Positions 32,292 to 41,808 of a stretch of DNA of 64,000 nt are shown here, piece by piece. A program made the translations under genes and the position numbers. The DNA is from Plantibacter sp. PA-3-X8 (GTDB taxonomy: Bacteria > Actinomycetota > Actinomycetes > Actinomycetales > Microbacteriaceae), in NCBI RefSeq assembly GCF_003856975.1, contig NZ_CP033107.1:620001-684000 (forward strand), read 5' to 3'. The notes beneath the pieces were generated by a model. That model ran no database searches. It saw only the letters and a list, made by a program, of their open reading frames with translations, and was not told where the DNA came from. Within the stretch, counting starts at the first letter, position 1, and every line of letters starts with the position of its first letter.

Positions 32292-34715
32292 TCACCGGGC
32301 CGTGAGATTCACGTACTGCGGCGGAAGGCCCGCCGCCGCAGCGCGCACGGTGATCGTCCCGGGGCCGGTTGGACGGATGATGGCCAGTGCCCGTCCGTCG
32401 TAGGTGGTCCTTGTCGCCGCCGCGAACTCTTCGATGCTGTCCGGCTGGGCGCTGCCGAAGCCGGCGAGGATTCCGGGGCCCTCGATCTCCACCGAGACGG
32501 CGGTGGCGACGTCAGTCGCGATCGTCCCCGTCTCGTCGGAGAGTTCGACGCTGAGATACGCGAGATCTCCGCCGTCAGCTGTCAGTTCGGTGCGATCTGG
32601 CGTGAGGGCCAACTGGATGATGTCGCTGCGAGTGCGGAGCGTGCTGCTGCCGATCTCGATCCCGTCTCGTATGGCGATCGCCGTGAGCTCACCCGGCTGG
32701 TATTCGGTGTCGAATTTCGCGATGCACGCCTTGTGGACGCCGACCTGAGCACGACCGATGATCGTGCCGTTGAGGCGGAGTTCGACTTCGTCGGCATCGC
32801 TGTAGACGTCGACCTTGATCGGTGATCCTGGCGGGACGGCCCAGCTCCAGCTGCTGATGGCGTCATCCCAGGACCAGCCGCCCACGAAGACTTCGCGTCC
32901 ATGATGTTCGGGGCGCTGGACAGCGATGTATGGTTCGTCTCGCAGTCCCCAGATCGTCTCTTGCCAGAACGAGACGGGGCGACGATTCCCGAGGATGTCG
33001 ATCGTGCCGGATTGGGCGAGCATCCAGGGATAGGGGGAGCTCGTGCCTGTCGGCACATCAGCGTCGTCCGGGTAGACCGGTCGACCGATGCTCGCTTCCC
33101 CGATGTAGTCCCAAGCGGTCCAGGCGAAGTCACCGATCACCGTCGGGTGCTGCTCGACCAGCGGCCAGATCCGGTCGAGCGCGCGCGGGAAGGTCTCGGA
33201 TCCTACGAGGATGCGGTTCGGGTGATGCTCGGCGTCGATCGCGTAGCGGGCTTCGGCGTAGTTGATCCCACTGACGTCGAGCTGCGACTGGGATTCTTCG
33301 ATTCGATCGGAGACCAACGCCGTGGAGCCGAGCGTGTTCATCATGTCTTCCATCGACCCCATGAGCGCGTTGATGTTCATCGGGGTGTCGCCCGAGGCCA
33401 TCTGTGCGGCGAAGACGTCCATGGTGGCGACCATGCCGTTGATGGCATTGGTGATGAGTCGCGAGTCGTCGAGCGAGCGCACTTTCTCTGCAAGCGCCCG
33501 ACCCCAAGTAGATCCGATAGCGCTGCCGGTCTCGAAGATCTCGTTGCCGGTCGAGTACATGATGACGCTGGGATGGTTGAAGTCCTTGGCGACCATCGAC
33601 TCGACGTCTCGTTCCCACCATTCGGGGAAGTCGAGCGAGTAGTCGAAAGCGGTCTTGCTCTTCGTCCATACGTCGGACACTTCGTCCCAGACGAGGAGTC
33701 CGTGGCGGTCACAGGCTTCCAGAAACGCGCGGCTGATGTTGTTGTGGGAACTACGGACGGCGTTGTAGCCCGCCGCCTTGAGCAGTTGCACGCGACGCTC
33801 CTCCGCGCGCGGGTGGGCTGCACTGCCGAGCGGGCCGTTGTCGTGGTGGATGCAGCCACCCCGAAGCTTCACCGAGCGCCCGTTGATCCGCAGACCATGC
33901 ACCGGATCGACGGTGACGGATCGTACACCGAAGACGGATTCGTCCTCATCGAGCAGGGTGTCGCCCTCTCGCACCCGAGTGTGCGCGGTGTGCAGTCGCG
34001 GGTCGTCGACATTCCAGAGTGCTGGCTCGGAGAGGTAGTGACGGAGGTGCACTCGTCCAGTCGTCCCGGGGAGCAGGGTGATCGGCGCGGTCTGCAGGCT
34101 GAGCACCACATCGGCATCGTCGCGGATCTCTGTTTCGACCCGGACGGTGCGCGTGTGACGGGTCTCGTTGGCGACCTCGACGGTGGTGATCACGGATGCC
34201 AGGTCGGGCTCGATGACGGGGGTGGTGATGCGCACACCATCGAGCGGGATGTGCACCGGCTCGGCGGTGACGAGCCACACGTTGCGATAGAGACCGGCGC
34301 CGGCGTACCACCGGCTGTCTTCGTGGGTACGGACCTCGACGCTGATGGTGTTCGCCTCACCGAACCGGAGAAACGGGTCCAGCGCAACGGAGAACCCGAC
34401 GTACCCGTTCGGGCGCTGAGCGGCGAAGTCGCCGTTGACGTACACGACAGCATCACGGTAGGCACCCTCGATGTCGAGGACGACGCTCTGATCACGCCAT
34501 TGGGCCGGCACATCGATGGTCTTGGTGTACTCGAGGTGCGCGCTCGGGTAGTAACCGGTGTGACTGCCATTGGGGCTGTCTGCGGACCGCGGCAGGTCTC
34601 GGAGGCCATCGTGCGGGAGCGTGACGGCCGTCTTGGCTGATCCGCCGCTGAAGGCGTCGAAGGGTGAACCCTTGTGACCGACGGTCCAGTCGCTGTTGAA
34701 GGGTGTACGGATCAT
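32292..34715 (-). CDS. GH2 beta-galactosidase-like glycoside hydrolase (cytoplasmic)
   Basis: 807 residues. N-terminal jelly-roll sugar-binding domain (about 1-180), immunoglobulin-like domain, TIM barrel with acid/base Glu392 in STGNEIFE and nucleophile Glu507 in VGSETFP, then C-terminal Ig-like domains (DUF4982-like and invasin-like). The family order is that of beta-galactosidases of the GH2 type, though beta-mannosidase or glucuronidase activity within GH2 cannot be excluded. No signal peptide. The ATG 34715 has AGAAAGG upstream. It lies 52 nt behind the MFS gene on the same strand, the second gene of a MFS-GH2 pair controlled by a divergent LacI. Confidence 0.88.
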   Translation of the reverse strand: MIRTPFNSDWTVGHKGSPFDAFSGGSAKTAVTLPHDGLRDLPRSADSPNGSHTGYYPSAHLEYTKTIDVPAQWRDQSVVLDIEGAYRDAVVYVNGDFAAQRPNGYVGFSVALDPFLRFGEANTISVEVRTHEDSRWYAGAGLYRNVWLVTAEPVHIPLDGVRITTPVIEPDLASVITTVEVANETRHTRTVRVETEIRDDADVVLSLQTAPITLLPGTTGRVHLRHYLSEPALWNVDDPRLHTAHTRVREGDTLLDEDESVFGVRSVTVDPVHGLRINGRSVKLRGGCIHHDNGPLGSAAHPRAEERRVQLLKAAGYNAVRSSHNNISRAFLEACDRHGLLVWDEVSDVWTKSKTAFDYSLDFPEWWERDVESMVAKDFNHPSVIMYSTGNEIFETGSAIGSTWGRALAEKVRSLDDSRLITNAINGMVATMDVFAAQMASGDTPMNINALMGSMEDMMNTLGSTALVSDRIEESQSQLDVSGINYAEARYAIDAEHHPNRILVGSETFPRALDRIWPLVEQHPTVIGDFAWTAWDYIGEASIGRPVYPDDADVPTGTSSPYPWMLAQSGTIDILGNRRPVSFWQETIWGLRDEPYIAVQRPEHHGREVFVGGWSWDDAISSWSWAVPPGSPIKVDVYSDADEVELRLNGTIIGRAQVGVHKACIAKFDTEYQPGELTAIAIRDGIEIGSSTLRTRSDIIQLALTPDRTELTADGGDLAYLSVELSDETGTIATDVATAVSVEIEGPGILAGFGSAQPDSIEEFAAATRTTYDGRALAIIRPTGPGTITVRAAAAGLPPQYVNLTAR

Positions 34716-34767
34716 GCGAGTGCCTTTCTGGCGATGTGCGATAGGTGGTCGGATGCGGGATGGGTGG

Positions 34768-36090
34768 TCACCGAACGCCCTTGATGAATCGGACGCTGAT
34801 GGCACCGAGGATGACGGCGACGATGGTCACGATGAAGAGCGGCTGGTAGAGCCCGGTCGCCGCGACGACGGCGCCGGCCAGAACGGGGGCGATCACCTGC
34901 GGTCCGGCATTGGCGACGTTCATCACGCCAAGATCCCGTGCGGCGTTGTCCATATTCGGGAGGACTCGAGTGATCAGCGATTGGTCGACGGCGAGGTAGA
35001 CGCCGAAGGCGACGCCGAAGATGCCGCTGGCGATGAAAGCGCCGGTGAGCGTGGGCACCAGGAGGTAGACGAGGGCGCCCGGGGCGAAGAGGAGACTCGA
35101 CAGGCCCACGAACACACGGATTCGTCCGAACCTGTCCGACAGCCATCCGCCGATGATCGAGAAGACGAGGAGTCCGAGCGTGCTCACTCCCTGCACAGCG
35201 ACGAGGACGGCGGCGGCTTCCGTGACCGTACCGACACCGATGTAGTCAGCGAGGATGTACAGCTGCATGCCGGACATGAAGTTGTAGCCGAAGATGATCA
35301 GGAACCGGCCGGCGAACGTCCACCAGAAGTCAGGCGCGCTCCGGAAGCTCGGAAAGCGAGCCGCCGCCCGACGCTCGGCCTTGGAGGCGTGAACCGCGGC
35401 ACGGACCGGCACGTAGTCCTTCGTCGTCAACGCGAAGATCGTCCCAAGGACGAGCACAACCGCAGCGATGCCCACGTACCCTACGAAGAGGTTCGTCGTC
35501 AGGCCGGCGATCGTGATCCCTCCGAATGCACCAAGGATCGACGACGCTCCGACCAATCCGGACATGGTCCCCCGGTTCCGGATCGGGACGCGTTCGGGGA
35601 GAACGGCGGTCAGGGCCGCCTGCAAACCGCTCAGAGGCCACATCGCGATCGCCCACGTGATGGCGAGGACGAGCGGGCTCGGGCTGCTGGCGGTGACGAG
35701 CAGGGCGAGGGCCGCGGCGACCGCGGATCCCAAGATCCAGATGTTGCGCCGGCCAAGGAAACGGCTGCTCGTCTTGTCTGAGAGGAGTCCGAGCAGTGGC
35801 TGCGCCACCAAGCTCGAGATCGCACCAGCACTGATCACGAGGCCCAGCATGCCGGCTGCCCCGGTCGTCTCTCCGAGCAGCTCGGCGACCTGTCTGCCGA
35901 GCATCACCTGAAGCACGCCACCCCAGACGACGTTGACACTGATCATCGCCAGCGGATAGATGACCCAGAGCCATCGGCTCATGTGCTGGGGACCCGTCGA
36001 TGGCTCGAGAAGGGCATCCGGTGTAACTGCTGAACCGGGTACAGCGGCTTGATGAGGGCCGGTTTCGGGTTGAACGCTGTTGGTCGACAT
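34768..36090 (-). CDS. MFS transporter, putative glycoside permease
   Basis: 440 residues with 12 predicted helices after a 35-residue Gln/Pro/Thr-rich N-terminus. SDKTSSRFLGRRNIWILG and SDRFGRIRVFVGLSS are loop 2-3 and 8-9 motifs of the major facilitator superfamily. The ATG 36090 has GGAG 7 nt upstream. It is related in general design to the MFS protein at 25151 but is not a close copy. It is divergent from the LacI regulator across two operator-like sites and heads the MFS-GH2 unit, so it likely imports the galactoside substrate. Confidence 0.87.
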   Translation of the reverse strand: MSTNSVQPETGPHQAAVPGSAVTPDALLEPSTGPQHMSRWLWVIYPLAMISVNVVWGGVLQVMLGRQVAELLGETTGAAGMLGLVISAGAISSLVAQPLLGLLSDKTSSRFLGRRNIWILGSAVAAALALLVTASSPSPLVLAITWAIAMWPLSGLQAALTAVLPERVPIRNRGTMSGLVGASSILGAFGGITIAGLTTNLFVGYVGIAAVVLVLGTIFALTTKDYVPVRAAVHASKAERRAAARFPSFRSAPDFWWTFAGRFLIIFGYNFMSGMQLYILADYIGVGTVTEAAAVLVAVQGVSTLGLLVFSIIGGWLSDRFGRIRVFVGLSSLLFAPGALVYLLVPTLTGAFIASGIFGVAFGVYLAVDQSLITRVLPNMDNAARDLGVMNVANAGPQVIAPVLAGAVVAATGLYQPLFIVTIVAVILGAISVRFIKGVR

Positions 36091-36122
36091 TGAGGATCTC
36101 CACGGCTCTGTGAGGGAAACGC

Positions 36123-36170
36123 TTACGCGCGTTATCGCCTCATCTAACATCATCTGATTACGCGCGTCAA
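36123..36170. promoter_or_regulatory. Two TTACGCGCGT operator-like sites
   Basis: TTACGCGCGTTA (36123-36134) and TTACGCGCGTCAA (36158-36170) are near-palindromic sites centred on CGCG, 35 bp apart, in the gap between the divergent MFS and LacI genes. The spacing and CG centre fit LacI-family operators bound by two dimers or a looping tetramer. A TACACT -10 for lacI overlaps the far side. Confidence 0.6.
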
Positions 36171-36206
36171 CTACACTGGTCGGACAGACACGAGGGGGAA
36201 CGCGGG

Positions 36207-37157
36207 ATGGCAGTCACGAGCGATGACGTTGCACGCGCTGCGGGGGTATCTCGGCCGGCAGTCAGTCAGATCCTGAACGGGCGAGGACGGTTCGCTCCGG
36301 AGACCATCCGACGAGTGGAAGAGATGGCTGCGGCCATGAACTACCGCCCGTCAGCGGCCGCTCGGACGCTTGCCACCGGAACGAGCGACGTCGTGGTCGC
36401 TCTCGTGCCCAACACCACGTTCGGCACCAATCTGCAAGACGTCATCGACGTGCTCACCGCAGAGCTCGCTCAAGTCGGCCTGACGCTCGTTCTGCGTTTC
36501 GCGAGTTCTCCCGTGGAACTGCTCGAGCACTTCGTCACGACCGTTCGACCGCGCGCAGTGATCGCGCCCTTCGTCGCTGCCACGGCTGCGGAGCGGAAGT
36601 TCATAGAAGGCAGCGGGGTTACCCTGATCGATCTGGCCGCGGGAGAGGATGTGAACTATCGCATCGGTCAAATGCAAGGCGAGTATCTGGTATCGAAGGG
36701 GCACCAGGCGCTCGTCTACGCGCACCTGCACGACGCCCGCATCGACGTGTACGGCGACATGCGGGAACGAGGACTCGCCGATTCCTGCCGCGAGCACGCG
36801 ATTGCAGCGCCGAAATCGATTCGGCTGTCTGTCGACCTGGTGGACGCAGTGTCCGTCTTGCGCGACCTTCCTACCGGAGTGGCCATCGCCTGCTACAACG
36901 ACGACGTGGCTATCGCGCTCCTCGCCGCAGCACGAGAACTCGGACGTCGCGTTCCGGAGGATGTCGCTCTGCTTGGAGTGGACGCGACTCGGATCGGTGC
37001 CCTCATGTCGCCCCGGCTGACCACCATCGCGGTCGACACGACGACCGCTTTGCACGCAATGGTCGACAACATCGTGAGCCAGCTGTCCGGTTCTGTTCCC
37101 GTCGACTCCCTCGCGGATCGACTTGTGCTCAACGTCGTACACGGCGGCTCCGCCTGA
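36207..37157 (+). CDS. LacI-family transcriptional regulator
   Basis: 316 residues: HTH TSDDVARAAGVSRPAVSQIL with hinge region ETIRRVEEMAAAMNYRPSAAARTL, then a sugar-binding domain with VVALVPNTTFGTN and DVALLGVDATRIGALMSPRL. RBS GAGGGGGA upstream; TACACT at 36172-36177 is a likely -10. It is divergent from the MFS-GH2 pair and binds the two TTACGCGCGT-type sites most likely. The ligand is probably a galactoside; this is inferred from the neighbour. Confidence 0.92.
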   Translation: MAVTSDDVARAAGVSRPAVSQILNGRGRFAPETIRRVEEMAAAMNYRPSAAARTLATGTSDVVVALVPNTTFGTNLQDVIDVLTAELAQVGLTLVLRFASSPVELLEHFVTTVRPRAVIAPFVAATAAERKFIEGSGVTLIDLAAGEDVNYRIGQMQGEYLVSKGHQALVYAHLHDARIDVYGDMRERGLADSCREHAIAAPKSIRLSVDLVDAVSVLRDLPTGVAIACYNDDVAIALLAAARELGRRVPEDVALLGVDATRIGALMSPRLTTIAVDTTTALHAMVDNIVSQLSGSVPVDSLADRLVLNVVHGGSA

Positions 37158-37311
37158 CGGCGGGCACTGAGATGCCCCATTGGTCACCAGGTTGCTTGCC
37201 CAGTCGGATCTCGCTTTCTCGGCCAGGGTGGCGCAGCGACCGAAACTCGTCCTGCTAGCCGCGGCGCCGGCCAGCCAGGACGGAAGCCGTGCGCCGCGGT
37301 GGCGATACTCG

Positions 37312-39483
37312 TCAGGAGCGCGCTAGATGCAGCCCTGCCGATACGGCGTCGTGGTCGCCCGAGTACGCTGCTGCCTCGATGCGAACACTGTCTGCGGCAG
37401 GCGCGAACCCGGCGTCTGTCCATCGCTGAAGTGGACGGGTGGAACCCGCGAGGCGGACCGTCCGGGTCTTTCCTGCCTCAAGCGTCAGCGGAGCGAATCC
37501 GACGAGGACCCGCTGTGGAAAGTCCGGAGCCTCGACCGCAGCGTAGAGCTGCACCACGTGTCGTCCGGGACGTTTACCGGTGTTCCGGACGGTGACGAAG
37601 GCGGAGAATTCCTCGCCGTCGACGTCGCCGAGCTCAATCGTCTCGATGTCGAACGAGGTGTACGACATACCGAAGCCGAGAGGGAAGGCGGCCTGGTGGC
37701 CGTCCCGGTCGAGCAGTCGCTGACCGTGCCAACGGTCGTAGGTGATGGCGGCGGCGTCGATGTCGAACGGGGGGAGGTGGTCTTCACTGGTGGGAATCGA
37801 ATACGGGAGTCGTCCGGTTGCATCGCGTTCGCCGAGGATGACGTCCGCCAGTGCCGTGCCGCCTTCGCTGCCGCTGTACCAGCCGACGAGCACGGCGGGG
37901 ACAGCGTCGCGCCATTCTTCCGTGATCACCGCACCGGCGGTGACGATGACGACGACGGTCCGCGGATTCGCGGCCGCGGTCGCTCGGATGATCTCGGCAT
38001 CGACTGGGCGGACGCGGAGGGAGCGCCGGTCACCGCCGAGCGCTGTTCCCATGGTGTGCTGCGAGTCGCCGGCGCCGGCCATGAGTGCGGCGAGGTCCAC
38101 GCCCTCGGGAGCTGGTGGAAACAGGTTCAACAGCTCGGGCTGTGATGTGAGATCGCCCATGTATTCACCTTCGTCGGCCGCGGTGTATCCAACGACAACG
38201 ATCGCCACATCGGCTCCTGCTGCCGCGATAGCGGCTGCTTGTGGGTCGTCTTCGCCGGCGAACGTCACCGTAGCGTCCGGCAGCGCGGCCTGCAGACCGC
38301 GCAACGGCGTGATGACCTCGGGTGAGCGGACATTCGAGGAACCGCCGTCGCCCGTGTTCGGCAGGTCGGCGAGACGCCCGATGACCGCAACCCGATCCAG
38401 CCCCTCACGGTTCAGCGGGAGGAGCGGTGCACCGTTGACGTCGTCGTTCTTGAGGAGCACGATCGCCGTCGCGGCGGCCTCCCGCGACAGTGCACGGTGC
38501 TCGGGCGAAAAGACGACCTCGAGGCCTGGCTCCGCATCGAGCGGCCGAGCGAAGAATGCGAGCTGCGTCGCGAGGATCCGACGTGCCGCCCGATCGACGT
38601 CGGACCACACCACTCGACCCGCTTCGAGGTCGGCAGGCAGTTGCCCGGCCCGCTGCTGTCGGAACGGCTCTTCAACGTCGAGACCGGCTCGGAGGGACTT
38701 GGCCGCGTCGCGCAGGCCGAAGATGAAGTCGGAGACGGTGACGCCGGCGAATCCCCACTCTTCGCGGAGAATGCCCTCCATGAGTCGTTCGTTCTCGCCT
38801 GCCCACTCGCCGTTAACGCTGTTGTATGCGGTCATGATGCCGTCGACACCTGCCTCGACGACCCGGCGGAAGTGCGGCAGATACACCTCGTGCAAGGTGG
38901 CATCATCGGCCGTGACGTCGATCGTGAACCGGGCGTTCTCCATCGAGTTCAGCGCGTAGTGCTTCGCAACAGCCATGGCGTGCCGACGGACACCGCGGGT
39001 CAGCGCCACCCCGAACTCCCCGAGCAGCAGACTGTCCTCGCCGTACGTCTCCTGGGCCCGCCCCCAGGCAGGGTGCCGAGGGAGGTTGATGCAGACGCCT
39101 CCGAAGAAGTTCGCTCCCTGTGCCCGCATCTCGGCGCCGATCGCCGTTCCGATGCGTTCCTCCAGGTCGACATCCCAGGTGGCGCCGCGCGCCATCGCGA
39201 CCGGGAATGCTGTGGAGTTGCCCATGACGACGCCCCGCGGCCCGTCGCTGAACCGCAACCCAGGGATCCCGAGTCGATCCACGCGTCCCATGATGATCGG
39301 CCGCATGTTGTAACCAGCGCTCATCTCGCCCATGCCGGGCCAGAACTCATCATCCCCGTCAAGCAGCCACAGCTTCTCCTCGTCCGTCAGCAACGCGAGC
39401 AGCGCGTCCACTTCGGTAGCAAGCTCGGCACCGCTCTTGACGCGTTCGAGACTGCGCGAGAACTCCGTCGTCTTCGTCGACAT
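37312..39483 (-). CDS. GH3 glycoside hydrolase, second copy (cytoplasmic)
   Basis: 723 residues, no signal peptide. The catalytic domain carries SDGPRGV, VAKHYALNSMENARF and nucleophile Asp252 in VTVSDFIFG. The alpha/beta sandwich (about 330-560) and a C-terminal FnIII-like domain (VTVRNTGKRPGRHVVQLYAA) follow. The first 50 residues are an acidic extension. It is only distantly related to the GH3 at 20379 (different length, SDF instead of SDW), so it belongs to a separate GH3 subgroup, with beta-glucosidase or beta-xylosidase activity possible. The ATG 39483 has AAAGG 7 nt upstream and is preferred over 39498. Divergent from TetR across a 28-bp palindrome. Confidence 0.88.
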   Translation of the reverse strand: MSTKTTEFSRSLERVKSGAELATEVDALLALLTDEEKLWLLDGDDEFWPGMGEMSAGYNMRPIIMGRVDRLGIPGLRFSDGPRGVVMGNSTAFPVAMARGATWDVDLEERIGTAIGAEMRAQGANFFGGVCINLPRHPAWGRAQETYGEDSLLLGEFGVALTRGVRRHAMAVAKHYALNSMENARFTIDVTADDATLHEVYLPHFRRVVEAGVDGIMTAYNSVNGEWAGENERLMEGILREEWGFAGVTVSDFIFGLRDAAKSLRAGLDVEEPFRQQRAGQLPADLEAGRVVWSDVDRAARRILATQLAFFARPLDAEPGLEVVFSPEHRALSREAAATAIVLLKNDDVNGAPLLPLNREGLDRVAVIGRLADLPNTGDGGSSNVRSPEVITPLRGLQAALPDATVTFAGEDDPQAAAIAAAGADVAIVVVGYTAADEGEYMGDLTSQPELLNLFPPAPEGVDLAALMAGAGDSQHTMGTALGGDRRSLRVRPVDAEIIRATAAANPRTVVVIVTAGAVITEEWRDAVPAVLVGWYSGSEGGTALADVILGERDATGRLPYSIPTSEDHLPPFDIDAAAITYDRWHGQRLLDRDGHQAAFPLGFGMSYTSFDIETIELGDVDGEEFSAFVTVRNTGKRPGRHVVQLYAAVEAPDFPQRVLVGFAPLTLEAGKTRTVRLAGSTRPLQRWTDAGFAPAADSVRIEAAAYSGDHDAVSAGLHLARS

Positions 39484-39498
39484 CACAAAACCTTTCAT

Positions 39499-39526
39499 CC
39501 CTTACCTGCACCGATGCAGGTAAGGG
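39499..39526. promoter_or_regulatory. 28-bp palindrome (TetR operator candidate)
   Basis: CCCTTACCTGCA (39499-39510) and TGCAGGTAAGGG (39515-39526) are perfect 12-bp arms around CCGA. It lies in the 5' region of the GH3 gene, 16 bp from its start and 56 bp from tetR. Perfect symmetry and location fit an operator for the divergent TetR protein, although it could also fold as an mRNA hairpin. Confidence 0.7.
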
Positions 39527-39581
39527 AATTGTAGGGAGCCGCAACAAATTTCACAAGGACGGATATGCGACGCTTGAGTCC

Positions 39582-40175
39582 ATGACCGAGCAGCAGCGGA
39601 GAACGCGCCTTGCGCCCAGTGAGCGACGAGCGCTGATCATCGACGCGGCAACCCGTCAGATCGCAGAGGGCGGATACAACACGTTCACTCTTTCCAAGCT
39701 GGCCGAGGACTGCGGGATGACTCGAGCAGGTATCGAGCATCACTTCTCGTCGCGCGAGGAGCTACTGATCGCCGTCCTCCTCCATCGGGACGACCTCGAC
39801 GCCTTCGCGATCACCACACCCGTCGAGGGACGAGACCCCCGGACCTTCGATGAGGACAGCGCGTGGAAAGTGCTCGACAACCTGGTGATACGAAATGCGG
39901 GGCAACCTGAGCTCCTGCGGCTCTACACGATCCTCGGCGCCGAGGCGCTTGATCCGCAGCACCCGGCACATGACTACTTTGCTGAGCGCACTCGAACTGC
40001 ACGCGACCTGCTCGCGGACCTGTCCGGTTCATGGCACCCGCAACCACGGGCCTTCGCGCTCGCAGTGCTCGCGGTCCTCGACGGGCTGCAGCTCCAATGG
40101 CTGCGCTTCCCCGACGAAGACCTGGTCGCCCTATGGAAGGGCGCCGGAGGCGCGCTGGCTCGCAAGACGGCGTGA
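39582..40175 (+). CDS. TetR-family regulator
   Basis: 197 residues: N-terminal HTH (RRALIIDAATRQIAEGGY, then LSKLAEDCGMTRAGIEHHFS, with HHF in the recognition helix), then an all-helical ligand domain. The family member is of the TetR_C-like group with a hydrophobic pocket region (LAVLAVLDGLQLQWLRFPDE). It is divergent from the cassette GH3 enzyme and likely represses it through the 28-bp palindrome. Ligand unknown. Confidence 0.9.
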   Translation: MTEQQRRTRLAPSERRALIIDAATRQIAEGGYNTFTLSKLAEDCGMTRAGIEHHFSSREELLIAVLLHRDDLDAFAITTPVEGRDPRTFDEDSAWKVLDNLVIRNAGQPELLRLYTILGAEALDPQHPAHDYFAERTRTARDLLADLSGSWHPQPRAFALAVLAVLDGLQLQWLRFPDEDLVALWKGAGGALARKTA

Positions 40176-40489
40176 AAACAGTTCTGGTCTCGCCATCGAG
40201 ACGACCCGTCAGCGGGTCAGCGATTCCGGGCAGCGCTGGGCGGCTCCCGGGTCGCGATTGCAGTTTTGATCGGTGTCGACTACAGATTCACCGGCGGCCG
40301 CCAGTATGTCTTCTGGACCAACGAGACCTACTGACACCGCGGCCTGAACGCCACCCACACACTCCGGCAATCCGAGGCACCGGCCTCGCCGCCGGGGCGC
40401 TCACTTGCTAGCTTCGGCGGCTGGACCGCTCAAGCCGCTCGGATGCAGCCGCGACTGCCACAAGACATCGCCGCGAGGAGGTTTTGCAA

Positions 40490-40560
40490 TCTAAAACGTC
40501 GCTCCGAACAGAAAGCGACAATTTAGACTGCAAAGCGACACTTTACGACGTGCGTTCACA
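40490..40560. repeat. Right end of cassette 1 with inverted AAAGTGTCGC-type sites
   Basis: The stretch contains AAAACGTCGC (40493), GCGACAATTT (40515-40524) and GCGACACTTT (40535-40544) and ends GCGTTCACA at 40560. It is clearly homologous to the right end of cassette 2 (45860-45929). The 314 bases before it (40176-40489) hold no recognised gene, only short decayed frames. Confidence 0.75.
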
Positions 40561-40565
40561 CTACA
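40561..40565 (+). repeat. CTACA between cassettes 1 and 2
   Basis: A single CTACA separates the right end of cassette 1 (...GCGTTCACA) from the left end of cassette 2 (TGTGAACGC...). It matches the outer borders at 27649 and 45930. Confidence 0.75.
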
Positions 40566-40720
40566 TGTGAACGCGCGCGCAAAGTGTCGCCGTGGCCCCG
40601 CTGAATCAGCGGGTTTCCAACGTAAAGTGTCGCCGGCGTTTCCAGCACAAAGTGTCGCCCCGAACACGCCTGCGTGATTCCGGGGTTTGAGGCCGACTTG
40701 GGGTCATCTGGTGGCGCTGC
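40566..40720 (+). repeat. Left end of cassette 2 with three AAAGTGTCGC sites
   Basis: AAAGTGTCGC at 40581-40590, 40624-40633 and 40649-40658, and hairpin CCCGCTGA-a-TCAGCGGG at 40597-40613, in the same order and spacing as in the left end of cassette 1. The following 40721-41052 (about 330 bases) contains a plus-strand frame (around 40750-41000) that reads weakly like protein, e.g. VLPASTDQLDDTGCVIGAVE, possibly a decayed gene; I would not call it. Confidence 0.75.
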
Positions 40721-41052
40721 CTCTCGTCCGTAAAGCACGTCGGCTCGATGCCATCAGCCCCAAACTTTCGTCGAACTAGGGGCGGGCGTCCTCGAACTCT
40801 CCCGCTGCCTTGTGCTCCCGGCAAGCACCGACCAGCTCGACGACACCGGCTGCGTTATCGGCGCCGTAGAAACCGAATACTTGCCCCTGCACGGACGCGT
40901 GACAGCGCTCGTGTTGGCGCGATCGGAGAGCCGAAGGGATCTCCACGGTGAATCCCGGGAACGGATCTGCTCATGGGGCATTTGGGTCCGGATCGTGCCT
41001 CACTCGTGGCATTCATCAGCCTCCGGCTGTGCCCTCGCCAACGGGAGCGATG

Positions 41053-41637
41053 TCAGCGGCCCTGTTCAACCACAGCCGGCCATCGCTGCACAGAGGCAAA
41101 CGGAACGCCCGCGGTAACCGTGAGCGGATGATTCGGAAACGCATCAAGCGTGCTCGCGAGCTTGATCGTCAACCGCTCGAGCGTCTCGATCTCCTCTGCG
41201 CTCCACCCGGTCAGCACACTGACATCCTGCATGGCGTCCAACACGCGGGAGCCGAGCGCTCGGCCCGAGGCAGTCAGCCCGATGACAGCACCGCGCGCGT
41301 CTCGCGGGTCGTGCGCGCGGAACACCAGGCCAGCGCTCTCCAGACGAGCGATGACCCGGCTCATGTTCGACCGCGTCGTGTCGACCGCGTCGGCAAGTGC
41401 GGTGGGCGTCGCCAATCCGCGATAGATGAGCTGGTTGATCACCAGGAACGCTGGCAGGTCCTTCGGAAATGGGAACCCGCTGTCGCGCATGACTTGCTCG
41501 CGGTACGACCGCGACGTCCCCCACGCAACGATGGCCTGGAACGCCGATTGGAAGCTCGGCGCATCGCCTCCAACGAGTGGAGCAACGTCCTCGGCCGCGA
41601 GGGCGTCCAGCGGGAGCGTGTTCTTGCTTCTCGGCAT
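41053..41637 (-). CDS. MarR-family regulator
   Basis: 194 residues, with a long N-terminal extension before the winged helix. The HTH region ATPTALADAVDTTRSNMSRV followed by IARLESAGLVFRAHDPRDAR is diagnostic of MarR. Divergent from the MFS-GH78 pair across a 171-bp gap, it is the probable local repressor of the rhamnoside cassette. No operator dyad is obvious in the gap. Confidence 0.88.
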   Translation of the reverse strand: MPRSKNTLPLDALAAEDVAPLVGGDAPSFQSAFQAIVAWGTSRSYREQVMRDSGFPFPKDLPAFLVINQLIYRGLATPTALADAVDTTRSNMSRVIARLESAGLVFRAHDPRDARGAVIGLTASGRALGSRVLDAMQDVSVLTGWSAEEIETLERLTIKLASTLDAFPNHPLTVTAGVPFASVQRWPAVVEQGR

Positions 41638-41808
41638 CGGACGGGACTCTTTCTACGACTCGGGCTCCCCAGCATAGAGCGCTCCGCGAGAGAATCCTGT
41701 AAAACTATTTGACTCAGGAACATACTTGGTGGCACTGTTGGCGCGTTGATTCGTTTCATTTCGTCCCCCGACGATTCCCGCGCTCGTGCACTTCAAAGGA
41801 GAAGTCCC

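Noticed and set aside
32901..34640. A 579-codon plus-strand frame opposite the GH2 gene
   Set aside because: Composition is that of a shadow frame; the GH2 protein has all family motifs on the minus strand.
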